Below are positions 25,341 to 34,257 of a DNA stretch of 64,000 nucleotides, one piece after another; within the stretch, counting starts at the first letter, position 1; every line of letters starts with the position of its first letter. Origin of the DNA: Pseudonocardia benzenivorans CB1190. GTDB taxonomy: Bacteria > Actinomycetota > Actinomycetes > Mycobacteriales > Pseudonocardiaceae. The DNA is taken from positions 62,001 through 126,000 of the forward strand of contig NC_015312.1 in assembly GCF_000196675.2 (NCBI RefSeq), read 5' to 3'. The translations under genes were made by a program, and so were the position numbers. The notes beneath the pieces are model-generated. The model was not told the DNA's origin, did not search any database, and worked only from the letters and a program-made list of their open reading frames with translations.

Positions 25341-26348
25341 TCAGGCCCGGATCGTGGTGGTGGCGGGTACGAACGTGTCTGCGTGGTAGCGCTCGGACGC
25401 CAGCCCTGCGCGGCTGGTGAGCAGGGCGTGCGTCCCCGCGGTCATCGCCTCGCCACCGCAGGCGTACACGTGGTGGGCGGTCAGGTCGGGGTGGGCGGTG
25501 AGCGCGGCGTGCTGGACGTGGCCGGTCATTCCGGCCCAGTCGCGGCCGGGTCGGGAGAGCACCGGTGTGAAGGTGAACCATGGGTGCCGCTCGGCCCACC
25601 GGCGCGGCTGTTCGGCCAGGTAGAGGTCGTCCTCGGTGCGCACGCCCCAGTACAGATGGACCGGTCGGGTGCGGCGCCGGGCGATGAGGTCGAGCACGAT
25701 CGACCGGAACGGTGCGAAGCCGGTTCCGGTGGCCAGCAGCAGGACGGGGGAGTCCCCGTCGTCCAGCACGAACTCGCCGAACGGGGTCTCGACCTCGAGG
25801 GTGTCCCCGGGCTCCAGTGCGCCGACGGTCAGATCGGAGAAGAGGCCGCCGGGCTCCGTGCGGACGTGCAGCTGCGCGGCGTCGTTGTGCTGCGGGGGGT
25901 TGGCGAGGGAGTAGGGCCGAGGTTCGGCTCCGGGCAGCCGGACCTCGAGGAACTGGCCCGCGCGGAACGGCGCCCGGCGCCCGATGGGGAACCGCAGGTC
26001 GAGCACCACCACCCGGGGGGCGGGCCGCCGGATTCGGTGCACCACGGCGGTCAGCGTCCTGCGGCGGGGCGCCTCGCCACGGGCGATGCGCCGCGGGCTG
26101 ATCACGACCGGCCCCCGGGGCTCGGCCCGGCACATCAGCACCGACTCGGCGGGCCCGGCGACCTCGCCCCGACCGCGCACCACGGCCGAACCCGACACCA
26201 ACGATCCGGTGCACGAGGTGCACACGCCCTTGCGGCAGGAGTAGGGGATCGCCCAGCCGGCGTGCTCGGCCGCCTCGAGCACGGTCTGCCCCGGTGCGCA
26301 GGGTATCCGGATGTCCGTGCCCGCCACGGCGATCGTGGAGGTGCTCAC
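25341..26348 (-). CDS. tphA1: Terephthalate dioxygenase-type reductase (2Fe-2S ferredoxin + FNR)
   Basis: 335 residues. The N-terminal plant-type ferredoxin binds 2Fe-2S through CRKGVCTSC and a fourth Cys in VLMCRAEP (near residue 85). The reductase part has RPYSLANPP (FAD, near 145), GTGFAPFRSI (NAD) and YWGVRTEDDLY. It should pass electrons from NAD(P)H to the Rieske oxygenase encoded upstream. The order Fe2S2-FAD-NAD is that of BenC/TphA1. It overlaps the end of tphB by 4 bases, so the genes are coupled. Confidence 0.85.
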   Translation of the reverse strand: MSTSTIAVAGTDIRIPCAPGQTVLEAAEHAGWAIPYSCRKGVCTSCTGSLVSGSAVVRGRGEVAGPAESVLMCRAEPRGPVVISPRRIARGEAPRRRTLTAVVHRIRRPAPRVVVLDLRFPIGRRAPFRAGQFLEVRLPGAEPRPYSLANPPQHNDAAQLHVRTEPGGLFSDLTVGALEPGDTLEVETPFGEFVLDDGDSPVLLLATGTGFAPFRSIVLDLIARRRTRPVHLYWGVRTEDDLYLAEQPRRWAERHPWFTFTPVLSRPGRDWAGMTGHVQHAALTAHPDLTAHHVYACGGEAMTAGTHALLTSRAGLASERYHADTFVPATTTIRA

Positions 26349-27307
26349 GCGGTGGTCTCCTTCGTTCGTCCGAACCGGGCCAGCGCACGGACCACGGCGG
26401 CAGGATCGGCGACGCCACGCCCGGCGATGTCGAAGGCGGTACCGTGGCCGACGCTGCTGAACGCCACCCCCGCACCGACGGTCATCGCCGTCGCCGTGCG
26501 GCCCGCCAGCAGCTTGACCGGCACGTGGCCCTGGTCGTGGTACATCGCCACGAATCCGTCGTGGCCCGGGGTGGTGAGCAGCACGTCGGAACCGGTGGGT
26601 CCGACCGCGTCGACGCCGAGCTCGCGCAGCGCGGCGACAGCGGGCACCGTGACCCGCTCGTCGTCGTCACCGAACAGGCCGCCCTCGCTCGCGTGCGGGT
26701 TCACGCCCATCACCCCGATCCGCGGTTGCGGGACCCCGAAGGACCGCAGAGCGCCGTGCAGCGCCTGCCCCGCAGCTGTGACGAGTTCGGGAGTGAGCCT
26801 GGCGAGGCCGTCGGCGAGACGTTCGTGCAGCGTGGCGTGCACGATGTCGAGTCCGCCCCCGGAGAGCAGTAGGAACACCCGGTCCTCGGGCACCCCGGTG
26901 AGCTGGGCGATGAGCGGGGGGTAGCCGCGGAACGCGATGCCCGCGGCGTGCACCGCGGTCTCCGAGTGGGGGCAGGCCACGATTCCGCGGTAGCCGCCGC
27001 CGAGTGCGAGCGCGACCGCGGTGCTGACGTACCGGACCGTCGCCGCGCCCGCCTCGGCGCTGACCGTGCCGGGCCGGAAGGCGTCCTCCGGCAGCGCGGC
27101 GACGTCGACGAGGTCCAGCACGCCGGCCTCGGGCGGTACGTCCGGGACGTGCTCGCGCAGCCGCACCCCGGCCGCGGCCGCGTGCCCGGCGAGCACGTGG
27201 CGGTCGCCGACGAGTACCGGCGGTTCCTGCGCGGCGGCCGCCGCGGCGACGGCGATCTCCGGGCCGATGCCGTTGGGGTCGCCGACGGCCAGCAGCACGC
27301 GGCTCAC
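26345..27307 (-). CDS. tphB: PdxA-family cis-diol dehydrogenase (TphB-like)
   Basis: 320 residues of the PdxA family. TphB of Comamonas, which oxidises and decarboxylates 1,2-dihydroxy-3,5-cyclohexadiene-1,4-dicarboxylate to protocatechuate, belongs here. Shared blocks from memory of TphB: VACPHSETAVHAAGIAFRGYP, VNPHASEGGLFG, MYHDQGHVPVKLLA and VGHGTAFDIAGRGVAD; the histidines of the last three are metal ligands. True PdxA works in vitamin B6 synthesis, but position between dioxygenase and reductase favours TphB. GTG 27307 overlaps the tphA3 stop. Confidence 0.83.
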   Translation of the reverse strand: MSRVLLAVGDPNGIGPEIAVAAAAAAQEPPVLVGDRHVLAGHAAAAGVRLREHVPDVPPEAGVLDLVDVAALPEDAFRPGTVSAEAGAATVRYVSTAVALALGGGYRGIVACPHSETAVHAAGIAFRGYPPLIAQLTGVPEDRVFLLLSGGGLDIVHATLHERLADGLARLTPELVTAAGQALHGALRSFGVPQPRIGVMGVNPHASEGGLFGDDDERVTVPAVAALRELGVDAVGPTGSDVLLTTPGHDGFVAMYHDQGHVPVKLLAGRTATAMTVGAGVAFSSVGHGTAFDIAGRGVADPAAVVRALARFGRTKETTA

Positions 27308-27768
27308 AGCGGCAGCGCCAGCAGCGTGTCGATCTCCTTGCTGTCGCACACCACGACCCGTTCGCGCAGCAGTGCCCGGCCGTCCGCGAGGTGGTACCGG
27401 TCGACGTAGCGGCCGGTCGCGAACACGTCGGTCGGGCCCCCGCCGGTCACGCGCATCACGACGAACGGCGTCTCGCTCCGCACGTCGCCGCCCGACTCGG
27501 AGAGGACCGCGGGCAGGCCCAGCATGTGCCGATAGACGTGCGGTTCGTAGATGTTGGCCTCCTGCAGCGCCGACACCCGGTCCCGGAGCATCCCGCGGGT
27601 GTCGGCCCAGATCACGCCGGCGGGCAGGCCGCGGGAGTAGTTGTCCGCGGTGGTGATCCGGTAATGGCAGTCCTCGGTGAAGAAGAGCGGCCAATCGTCG
27701 AGCGGCCCGTCGTCGATGCAGCGGGCGTAGTGCGCCTGGGCGCGGGCGATCGCAGTCTGGTTGTCCAT
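27304..27768 (-). CDS. tphA3: Terephthalate 1,2-dioxygenase small (beta) subunit
   Basis: 154 residues of the ring-hydroxylating beta family (SnoaL-like fold). It resembles TphA3 along its whole length: WPLFFTEDCHYRITTADN, GVIWADTRGMLRDR, ALQEANIYEPHVYRHMLGLP, ERVVVCDSKEIDTLLALPL. It is structural and needed for the alpha3beta3 assembly. I chose ATG 27768, which overlaps the corrected tphA2 stop as TGATG; GTG 27771 just upstream is the alternative. Confidence 0.85.
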   Translation of the reverse strand: MDNQTAIARAQAHYARCIDDGPLDDWPLFFTEDCHYRITTADNYSRGLPAGVIWADTRGMLRDRVSALQEANIYEPHVYRHMLGLPAVLSESGGDVRSETPFVVMRVTGGGPTDVFATGRYVDRYHLADGRALLRERVVVCDSKEIDTLLALPL

Positions 27769-29098
27769 CACGCGTGCCCCTCGCGGGTGATCCGGGACAG
27801 CTCGTGCTCACCGATCTCGTGCAGCGGTGCGGCGTCGTCGGCGACGAAGCCCATCGACGCGCGGTACGCCTGCCAGAACCCGCGGACGGAGGCCTCGGTC
27901 ACCCGGCTCGCGCTCGACTCCGCTGTCTCGCCGCCCATCTGGAGCGTCGCGTACTCGTCCGACGCGCCGGCGATGCCGCGTTGCCGAACCCGCCGATCCC
28001 ACCGTCCTCCATCGAGACGTATCCGGCGGGCCCGACCAGGTTGGACTGCTTCATCCGTACCAGGCGTTGCTCCTCGGTATCGGACTCGAAACCGAGATAG
28101 GTCCAGTTCAGCACCGTGTCGTCGGTGCCACGGGGCAGGATCTGGCGCACGGCGACGGAGTTCTGGATCTGCTGCAGCACGAACCCTGGGTAGACGGACA
28201 GGATCTGCAGCGTCACGTCGTCCCCGACCTCGCTGGAGCCCTCCAGGATCGACGGGTCGGCGAGCCGGTACTCCGACTCGGACCGGATGTTCTGCTGGCT
28301 GTACTCGGTGTCGGCCACGGCGGTGCGGTCGATCGCGGAGTAGCTCACGTGATGCCCGCCGGAGCGGTCGACGATGATGCCGCCCCGCTGGGAGAGCCGG
28401 TTGATGCCGAAGGTGGTGAAGAACAGGTGCAGGATGCTCGCGTGGTAGCTGTCCCGGACGTTCTCCGCGTACAGCTTCCAGTTGTTGGGCAGCCGCTGCG
28501 TGAAGCGGCCCAGCACCACCGGCGTCCGGCCGCCGAGCACCCGGTCGATCCGGTCGAGGATCTGTTCGCCGAGGTACTCCTCGATGTCGGGAAGGTCGTT
28601 CGACAGGGTGCCGAACACCAGGCCGTGGACCACGGCGATGCGCAGCTTGCGCGGGCCGTGGTCGTTCATGCAGAACCCGGCCGGCATGCCGCCCCGGCCC
28701 TGGACGCCCTCGGCGAAGGCGACCGCGGTCAGGTCGCCCTGCAGGTTGTAGGTCCAGGCGTGGTAGACGCAGGTGAACTCGCGGGCCGAGCCGTGGTCGG
28801 CCATCGCGATCAGTGCCCCGCGGTGGGCACAGCGGTTCTCGAATGCGTAGATCTCGCCGTCGACGTCGCGGGTGACGAGGACCGGCTGCTCGCCGATGAA
28901 GGTCGCGCAGAAGTCACCGGGCTCGGCGAGCTCCGCCTCCAGGCAGAGGTAGCTCCAGGTCGGCCCGTGGAAGATCCGGTCCTGCTCGGCACGGTAGACC
29001 TCCTCGTCCTGGAACACCCAGTACGGGACGCGGCTCAGCGACTGCGGCCAACTCCTGTCGGGCGCGCGCCCCACGACCGTGCCGCTGAGGCGATCCAT
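27768..29098 (-). pseudogene. tphA2: Terephthalate 1,2-dioxygenase large (alpha) subunit, single-base frameshift
   Basis: The frame from ATG 29098 has the Rieske site ([10 protein letters not shown]... CVYHAW), the [16 protein letters not shown] block, the mononuclear iron ligands around [12 protein letters not shown], and [16 protein letters not shown], all as in TphA2. After F371 (27988-27986) one base is missing: the frame as given ends in an Arg/Ser-rich tail at 27899, while the next frame continues [19 protein letters not shown] and [19 protein letters not shown] to a stop overlapping tphA3. Restored, it has about 443 residues, a normal length. Either a recent inactivating mutation or an assembly error at a G run. 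I mark it broken as given. Confidence 0.82.
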
Positions 29099-29150
29099 CG
29101 TCGGTTCCTCCCGTCCGGCGCCGCTCGACGGGCGCGGCGCCCCCTGCTAA

Positions 29151-29190
29151 TGTGTTCGATAATCGAACGACGATCCGAATATCGAACACA
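29151..29190. promoter_or_regulatory. Operator of the divergent tph / iclR promoters
   Basis: TGTGTTCGATA at 29151-29161 and TATCGAACACA at 29180-29190 are perfect 11-base inverted arms, 18 bases apart. The left arm also belongs to the near-palindrome TTCGATAATCGAA (29155-29167). It lies between tphA2 and the IclR gene, the expected site for IclR-type control of a catabolic operon. Confidence 0.72.
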
Positions 29191-29240
29191 TTGAAGACGT
29201 GGGTGGACCCTGTCGTCAACCCGGGTCTCGGAGGAGGACC

Positions 29241-29993
29241 ATGCCCGCAGCCGAGGGAATGGCCGGGCTGGCCAAGGGACTGGCGATCCTCGAACACTTC
29301 GGCCAGGCCAGACCGTCGCTCACGATCAGCGAGGCCGCCGAGTTGACCGGGCTGAGCCGCGCGGTGGCGCGCCGTTGCCTGCTCACCCTCGTCGAGGTCG
29401 GGTACCTCACCCACGACGGCAGGTACTTCGCGCCGACGCCGCGGCTGTTGCGGCTGGGTGACGCCTATGTCGAGTCGACCGCCCTGCCCCAGCTGGCGGA
29501 GCCGCACCTGGCGGCCGTGCGTGAGAACGTGCAGGAGTCCGCGTCGCTCGCCGTCCTGCAGAACGACGACGCGCTGTTCATCGCCCGCAGCGAGGCGAGG
29601 CGGATCGTGAACACCGGCGTCCGGGTCGGGGCGGCCGTGCCCGCCTACGCGTCGGCGACCGGGCACGTGCTGCTGGCGGGCCTGACGGAGGCGGACCTCG
29701 AGGTCTACCTCGCTCGCTGCACGCCCCAGCCGCGGACGCCGAAGACCCCGCGGACCGCGGCCGAGATCCGGGACCGCGTGCACCGGGCCCGCGAGGAACG
29801 CGCAGCGTTCACCGACGAGGAGCTGGAGTACGGGCTGCGCTCGCTCGCGGTGCCGGTGCTCGACTCCCGCAACCACGTGGTCGCCGCGATGTCGGTGAGC
29901 GCGACGGCCGCGCGGATTTCGATGAGCCGGATGCGCAAGGACTTCCTGCCGATCCTGCACGAGCAGGCCGACCTGCTGGGGCGCAAACTCTGA
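29241..29993 (+). CDS. IclR-family regulator (TphR/TpaR-like)
   Basis: 250 residues: winged helix in residues 8-70 (LAKGLAILEHFGQARPSLTI, LTGLSRAVARRCLLTLVEVG) and an IclR effector domain after 85 (NTGVRVGAAVPAYASATGHV, GLRSLAVPVLDSRNHVVAAM). ATG 29241 follows GGAGGACC. It is transcribed away from the tph operon across the palindromic region at 29151-29190. IclR proteins TphR and TpaR control terephthalate operons, usually as activators when the aromatic acid is bound; the same role is inferred here. Confidence 0.83.
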   Translation: MPAAEGMAGLAKGLAILEHFGQARPSLTISEAAELTGLSRAVARRCLLTLVEVGYLTHDGRYFAPTPRLLRLGDAYVESTALPQLAEPHLAAVRENVQESASLAVLQNDDALFIARSEARRIVNTGVRVGAAVPAYASATGHVLLAGLTEADLEVYLARCTPQPRTPKTPRTAAEIRDRVHRAREERAAFTDEELEYGLRSLAVPVLDSRNHVVAAMSVSATAARISMSRMRKDFLPILHEQADLLGRKL

Positions 29994-30025
29994 GCAGCCT
30001 TCTCAGGTCGGCGTCGAGGCCCGAG

Positions 30026-30073
30026 CGCAACCTGAGCGTCGCGCTCGCGCGTCCGCACAGCACTGGGGTTGCA
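30026..30073. repeat. REP-like hairpin between convergent genes
   Basis: GCAACCTGAG can pair with CTGGGGTTGC (9 of 10 positions, one G-U) across about 24 bases. The motif GCGCAACCTGAG.GTC recurs at 58755. It lies between the convergent iclR and methyltransferase genes and may end transcription from both sides. Confidence 0.55.
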
Positions 30074-30078
30074 GCCGC

Positions 30079-30834
30079 TTACCGGATGCCGACGATCACC
30101 CGGTCGTCACCGACCTGCCACACGGTCCCGGCCTCGGCGAACCCGGCCTCGAGCAGGAACGTGAGGTAGTCGTGGACCGTCGGTCTGTCGTCGACGACGT
30201 GGGCGAAACCGCCGGCGCGCGCCTTGACGAGGTCGGCGAGCTCGGGTGCCTCGTCGACGGCGCGCCACCACGTCTGCCAGTCCTCGGGGCGGTCGGTGCC
30301 GGTCCGGACGGCCCGTCGGGCGGTGAGCGAGCGGGCGAGTGCGTCGAGCCGAGGGGCGACGGGGCCCTCGTAGAGGTGGTCGCCGTCGACGAACACCCCG
30401 CCGGGTGCCAGCTCCGCGCCGCAGCGGGAGATCAACGCACGTAACGGCCCCCGGTTCATCCAGTGCAGCGCCGTGGTGCTGACGAACGCGTCGGGCGCCC
30501 GGTCGAGGCCCAGCGCCGCGAACCAGGTGTCCTCGCGCAGGTCGCCGGCGACGGTCCGCAGCCGGTCGGAGCCGTGCGCGAGATCGGCGAGGCCGCGCAG
30601 CAGCGGGTCGGCGTCGATACCCACGACCCGGGCCCCGGGGAGCCGCTCGAGCAGCCGGACGGCGAGCGAGCCGGGTCCGGTCCCGAGGTCGACGATCAGC
30701 GGGTCGGGGCGCCGGACGACCTCCTCCACGACGTCCGCGATCACCGCGAACCGCTCCTCGCGGTCGGGCATGTAGTGCTCCTGCTGGCGGTCCCACCGGT
30801 CGAGCCAGTACCGGGCCCGGTCGCGGGTCGGCAT
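30079..30834 (-). CDS. SAM-dependent class I methyltransferase
   Basis: 251 residues. SAM-binding motif I is VDLGTGPGSLAVRLLE (about residues 47-62), motif II acid in VVGIDADPLL, and a later AFVSTTALHWM stretch typical of small-molecule methyltransferases. ATG 30834 follows GGAGGTGCGACGG. It is divergent from the ABC operon. Substrate is unknown, and no specific family can be named. Confidence 0.75.
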   Translation of the reverse strand: MPTRDRARYWLDRWDRQQEHYMPDREERFAVIADVVEEVVRRPDPLIVDLGTGPGSLAVRLLERLPGARVVGIDADPLLRGLADLAHGSDRLRTVAGDLREDTWFAALGLDRAPDAFVSTTALHWMNRGPLRALISRCGAELAPGGVFVDGDHLYEGPVAPRLDALARSLTARRAVRTGTDRPEDWQTWWRAVDEAPELADLVKARAGGFAHVVDDRPTVHDYLTFLLEAGFAEAGTVWQVGDDRVIVGIR

Positions 30835-30938
30835 CCGTCGCACCTCCGTGTCTCCGGTTCGCCCGGACTATATCTGTTTGTCTGCTCAGATGAGTATTCT
30901 GACCGCTGCGCTTCTGCTGCGACGCTCGGAGGTCCCCT

Positions 30939-32462
30939 GTGCCCGTCTCCCGCCGTTCCTTCCTCGCCGGGGTCGCCGGCGCGGGTGCTCTCGCAACGCT
31001 CGCGGCCTGTGCGAACGGCGGCGCGGGCGGTGCGCCGCAGACGGGTGGACGGCTGCGCGCGGCGTTCGTCGCCGGCGGGGCGCAGGAGACGCTCGATCCG
31101 CACAGGTTGCCCCAGTTCATGGACCAGGCCCGCGCCAAGGCCTGCTTCGACACCCTCGGCCGCTGGGAACAGGACATGTCCTGCACGCCGCGGCTCGCCG
31201 AGTCCTGGGAGCCCGACGCCACCGGTACCCGTTGGCGGATCCGGTTGCGGCAGGCGTCGTTCCACGACGGCCGTCCCGTCCGGGCCACGGACGTCCTCTA
31301 CACCTACCGGCGGATCGCCGACCCGGCCACGACGGCGAGTGCCGCGGCACTGTTCACGGGCATCGACTTCGCCGCGAGCCGCGCGGTGAACGACCGCGAG
31401 CTGGAGATCGTGCTCGGCGCGCCCAACCACCTGTTCCCCGTCGCGCTCGGCTCCTACGGCAGCGAGATCATCCCGGAGGGCACGACGAGCTTCGCCGCAC
31501 CCGTCGGCTCCGGGCCGTTCCGGTTCGTGTCGTTCACCCCCGGCGGACCGGCGCTCTACCGACGCAACGACGCCTACTGGGACGGCGCCCCCGCGCTCGA
31601 CGAGCTCGAGTTCCTCCCCGTCGCCGACGAGAGCGCCCGCGTCGGTGCCCTGCTCTCCGGTCAGATCGAGTACGCCCACGACATCCGCGCGACCAGCGCG
31701 CAACAGCTCGCGTCGGACTCGCGGACGCAGGTCCTCACCGCCCCGGGCGCGGCGTTCCAGTTCCTCTACGTCAAGCACGACCGCCCACCGTTCGACGACC
31801 CCCGGCTGCGCCAGGCGCTCGTGCTCGGCCTCGACCGCGAGGCGCTCGCCCGCGTCGCCCTCCTCGGCCGCGGTCAGCCGGGCAACGACATGTTCGGGAA
31901 GGGCCTGCAGTACTACCCGGACGCGGTCCCACAGCGAACCCGAGACGTCGACCGAGCGAAGGCACTCGTCGCCGAGTCCGGCGTGACGACGGTCGAGCTC
32001 TCCACCGGCGTCACCGACCCGTCCTGGCCGGCCGCGACCCAGCTGATCGTCGCCCAGCTCGCCGAGATCGGGCTGACCGCCCAGGTCAGGAACGTCCCGC
32101 CGGAGACCTACTTCGCCGACGTGCGCAAGAACGCGACCATGCACTTCAGTCGCACCGGGACGCTGCCCGTCCAGAACTGGATCGCGACGACGCAGCTGTC
32201 GTCGGCGCTCACGAACAGCTTCAGCAAGTACGTCGACCCCGAGATCGACAGGCTGCACGCGCAGGCCCTCGCCGACCCGGACGAGGGTGCCCGCGCGGCC
32301 GCGATCGGCAGCGCGCTCACCCGCATCCACGACAACATCGCCTCGCCGATCTGGGGCATCAGTGACTGGATCGTCGGCGTGCACGGAGACGTCAAGGGTC
32401 TGCAGGGCTTTCGCCCCAACACGTTCGACTGGGCGAACTTCGCCAAGGCGTCGCTGGGGTGA
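30939..32462 (+). CDS. Peptide-type ABC transporter substrate-binding lipoprotein
   Basis: 507 residues, family SBP_bac_5 (peptides, nickel, opines). The N-terminus SRRSFLAGVAGAGALATLAAC combines a twin-arginine signal with a lipobox (LAAC), so it is exported folded and lipid-anchored. Family blocks include LAESWEPDATGTRWRIRLR, FHDGRPVRATDVLYTYRR and GSGPFRFVSFTPGGPA. It starts the operon; its stop overlaps the permease start by GTGA. Confidence 0.87.
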   Translation: MPVSRRSFLAGVAGAGALATLAACANGGAGGAPQTGGRLRAAFVAGGAQETLDPHRLPQFMDQARAKACFDTLGRWEQDMSCTPRLAESWEPDATGTRWRIRLRQASFHDGRPVRATDVLYTYRRIADPATTASAAALFTGIDFAASRAVNDRELEIVLGAPNHLFPVALGSYGSEIIPEGTTSFAAPVGSGPFRFVSFTPGGPALYRRNDAYWDGAPALDELEFLPVADESARVGALLSGQIEYAHDIRATSAQQLASDSRTQVLTAPGAAFQFLYVKHDRPPFDDPRLRQALVLGLDREALARVALLGRGQPGNDMFGKGLQYYPDAVPQRTRDVDRAKALVAESGVTTVELSTGVTDPSWPAATQLIVAQLAEIGLTAQVRNVPPETYFADVRKNATMHFSRTGTLPVQNWIATTQLSSALTNSFSKYVDPEIDRLHAQALADPDEGARAAAIGSALTRIHDNIASPIWGISDWIVGVHGDVKGLQGFRPNTFDWANFAKASLG

Positions 32463-33400
32463 CCGCGCGGGCCGGGATGCGGGTCGGCCTGGCGCTGCTG
32501 CAGCTCGTCGCGGTGTCGGTCGGTGTCTTCGTGCTGACGACGTTCCTGCCCGGCGACACGGCCGAGGTGGTACTGGGCCCGCTCGCGACGCCCGAGCAGA
32601 TCGAGATGCTGCGCGGTCAGCTGGGCCTCGACCGGCCGGTGTGGGCGCAGTTCGCCGACTGGGTGGGCGGTCTCGTGCACGGCGACCTCGGCAGGTCGAT
32701 CGCCACGGGGCGCCCGGTGGTCGACGACATCGGGTCGCGGCTGGGCCTCACCGTCGTGCTGGCGCTGCTCGCCGTGGTGGTCCTGGTCCCGCTCGTCGTG
32801 GTGCTCGGCCTCTACGGTGGCCGGCATCCCGGGTCGCCGGCGGACCGGCTGATCACCGCGGCGACGACCGTCGCGCACGCCGTTCCCGACTTCGCGTTGG
32901 GGCTGCTGCTCGTCGCGCTGTTCGCGCTCCAGCTCGGCTGGCTGCCGGCGACGGCCGCGGGCAGCGTCGGGCTCTCCGGGCTGACGGCGCCGATGCTGGT
33001 GCTGCCCGTCGCGATCCTGGTGTCCAACCAGCTGGGCCGGCTCGCCCGGCAGGTCCGCATCGGCGTCGTGGAGGCGGACGCGGCCGAGCACGTCGCGCAC
33101 CTGCGCCGGCTCGGGCTGGCCGAGCGCACGGTCCTGCTGCGCCACGTGCTGCCCGCCGGGGTGGTGCCGTCGCTGCAGCAGTTCGCCCGCACCGTCGACG
33201 GGCTGCTCGGCGGGGTGCTCGTCGTCGAGGCGTTGTTCGCGCTGCCCGGTCTCGGGTCCGGCTTCGTGGCGGCCGTACAGACCCGCGACCTGCCGGTCGT
33301 CCAGGCGTACGCGCTGCTCTTCGCGGCGACGACGGTCGTGGTCAACCTGGTCGCGGACCTGGCGTCGGCCCGGCTCGTGCCGCAGGCGGTACGGCTGTGA
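32459..33400 (+). CDS. ABC transporter permease, DppB type
   Basis: 313 residues, six membrane helices. It has the N-terminal membrane helix with FVLTTFLPGDTAEVVLG and EMLRGQLGLDRPVWAQFADW, then the coupling EAA loop in HVAHLRRLGLAERTVLLRHV and VVEALFALPGLGSGFVAAV at the end. It forms the pore with the next permease. GTG 32459 overlaps the binding-protein stop, and its own stop overlaps the next start. Confidence 0.85.
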   Translation: MTARAGMRVGLALLQLVAVSVGVFVLTTFLPGDTAEVVLGPLATPEQIEMLRGQLGLDRPVWAQFADWVGGLVHGDLGRSIATGRPVVDDIGSRLGLTVVLALLAVVVLVPLVVVLGLYGGRHPGSPADRLITAATTVAHAVPDFALGLLLVALFALQLGWLPATAAGSVGLSGLTAPMLVLPVAILVSNQLGRLARQVRIGVVEADAAEHVAHLRRLGLAERTVLLRHVLPAGVVPSLQQFARTVDGLLGGVLVVEALFALPGLGSGFVAAVQTRDLPVVQAYALLFAATTVVVNLVADLASARLVPQAVRL

Positions 33401-34257
33401 CGACACTCGGCCCGTTGACCGAGCTCGCCGTCGCGCCGGCGATGCCGCGGCGCGCCCGGCTCCGCGGCCGGACGACCCGGCGGGTACTCCGGGTGCTCGG
33501 CTGGGTGCTGCTCGCGGTGCCGCTGCTGGTCGCGGTCGTCGGCCCGGTACTCGCGCCGTCGACGGCACCGGGCGGCGTCCCGCTGCAGCAGCCCGGGCCC
33601 GGGCATCTGCTCGGGACCGACGTCCTCGGCCGGGACCTGCTCGGCCTCGTCCTCGTCGGTGGGACGACGGTGGTGTCGCTGACGTTGGCGTCGCTGGTGC
33701 TCGCCTATGCCGTCGCGGTGCCGATCGGGCTGCTCGTCGCCGCGCGCGGGCGGATCCTGGAGGGGCTGACGATCGGGCTGCTCGACGTCCTGCTGGCGCT
33801 GCCGTCGTTGCTGGTGCTGATGGTGCTCGCCGCGACCGGGCGGAACGGGATCGGCTGGCTCGTCCTCGCGGTGGCGCTGGTACAGGTGCCCTACGTCGTG
33901 CGGCTGGTGCGCGGTGCGGCGGCGGCACCGTCGTGCCTCGCGACGCTCGAGGCGATGACGATGGGCGGCGAGCCCTGGTGGCGTGTGCGGATCGTCGAGA
34001 CGGGGCGCCGGGTGCTGCCGCCCGTGCTCGTCGACGCGACGACGCGGGTGTCCGGTGTGGTCGGGCTGCTGTCGGCTGCGAACTTCCTGGGCGTCGGGCT
34101 CGATCCGGCGGTGGTCGACTGGGCGGTGGTCGTCGACCAGAACATGACGGCGTTGTTCCTGCGGCCGTCGGCCGTGCTGCTGCCCGCGGGGTTGCTCGTC
34201 GCACTGTGCGCGGGGACGAACCTGCTGGTCGACGACCTGCTGGAGCGTCGAGCGTGA
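33397..34257 (+). CDS. ABC transporter permease, DppC type
   Basis: 286 residues. Typical DppC features are HLLGTDVLGRDLLGLVLVGG after the first helix, the EAA loop in EAMTMGGEPWWRVRIVETGR, and a last segment with SAANFLGVGLDPAVVDWAVV. The N-terminal soluble part is short. GTG 33397 and the stop at 34257 both overlap neighbours by 4 bases. Confidence 0.84.
   Translation: MTTLGPLTELAVAPAMPRRARLRGRTTRRVLRVLGWVLLAVPLLVAVVGPVLAPSTAPGGVPLQQPGPGHLLGTDVLGRDLLGLVLVGGTTVVSLTLASLVLAYAVAVPIGLLVAARGRILEGLTIGLLDVLLALPSLLVLMVLAATGRNGIGWLVLAVALVQVPYVVRLVRGAAAAPSCLATLEAMTMGGEPWWRVRIVETGRRVLPPVLVDATTRVSGVVGLLSAANFLGVGLDPAVVDWAVVVDQNMTALFLRPSAVLLPAGLLVALCAGTNLLVDDLLERRA

Noticed and set aside
26345..27307. 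Vitamin B6 enzyme PdxA
   Set aside because: The operon position and TphB-like blocks favour the dihydrodiol dehydrogenase; B6 genes are not nearby.
27768..29098. Programmed ribosomal frameshift in tphA2
   Set aside because: No slippery heptamer or following pseudoknot is evident, and intact relatives use one frame.
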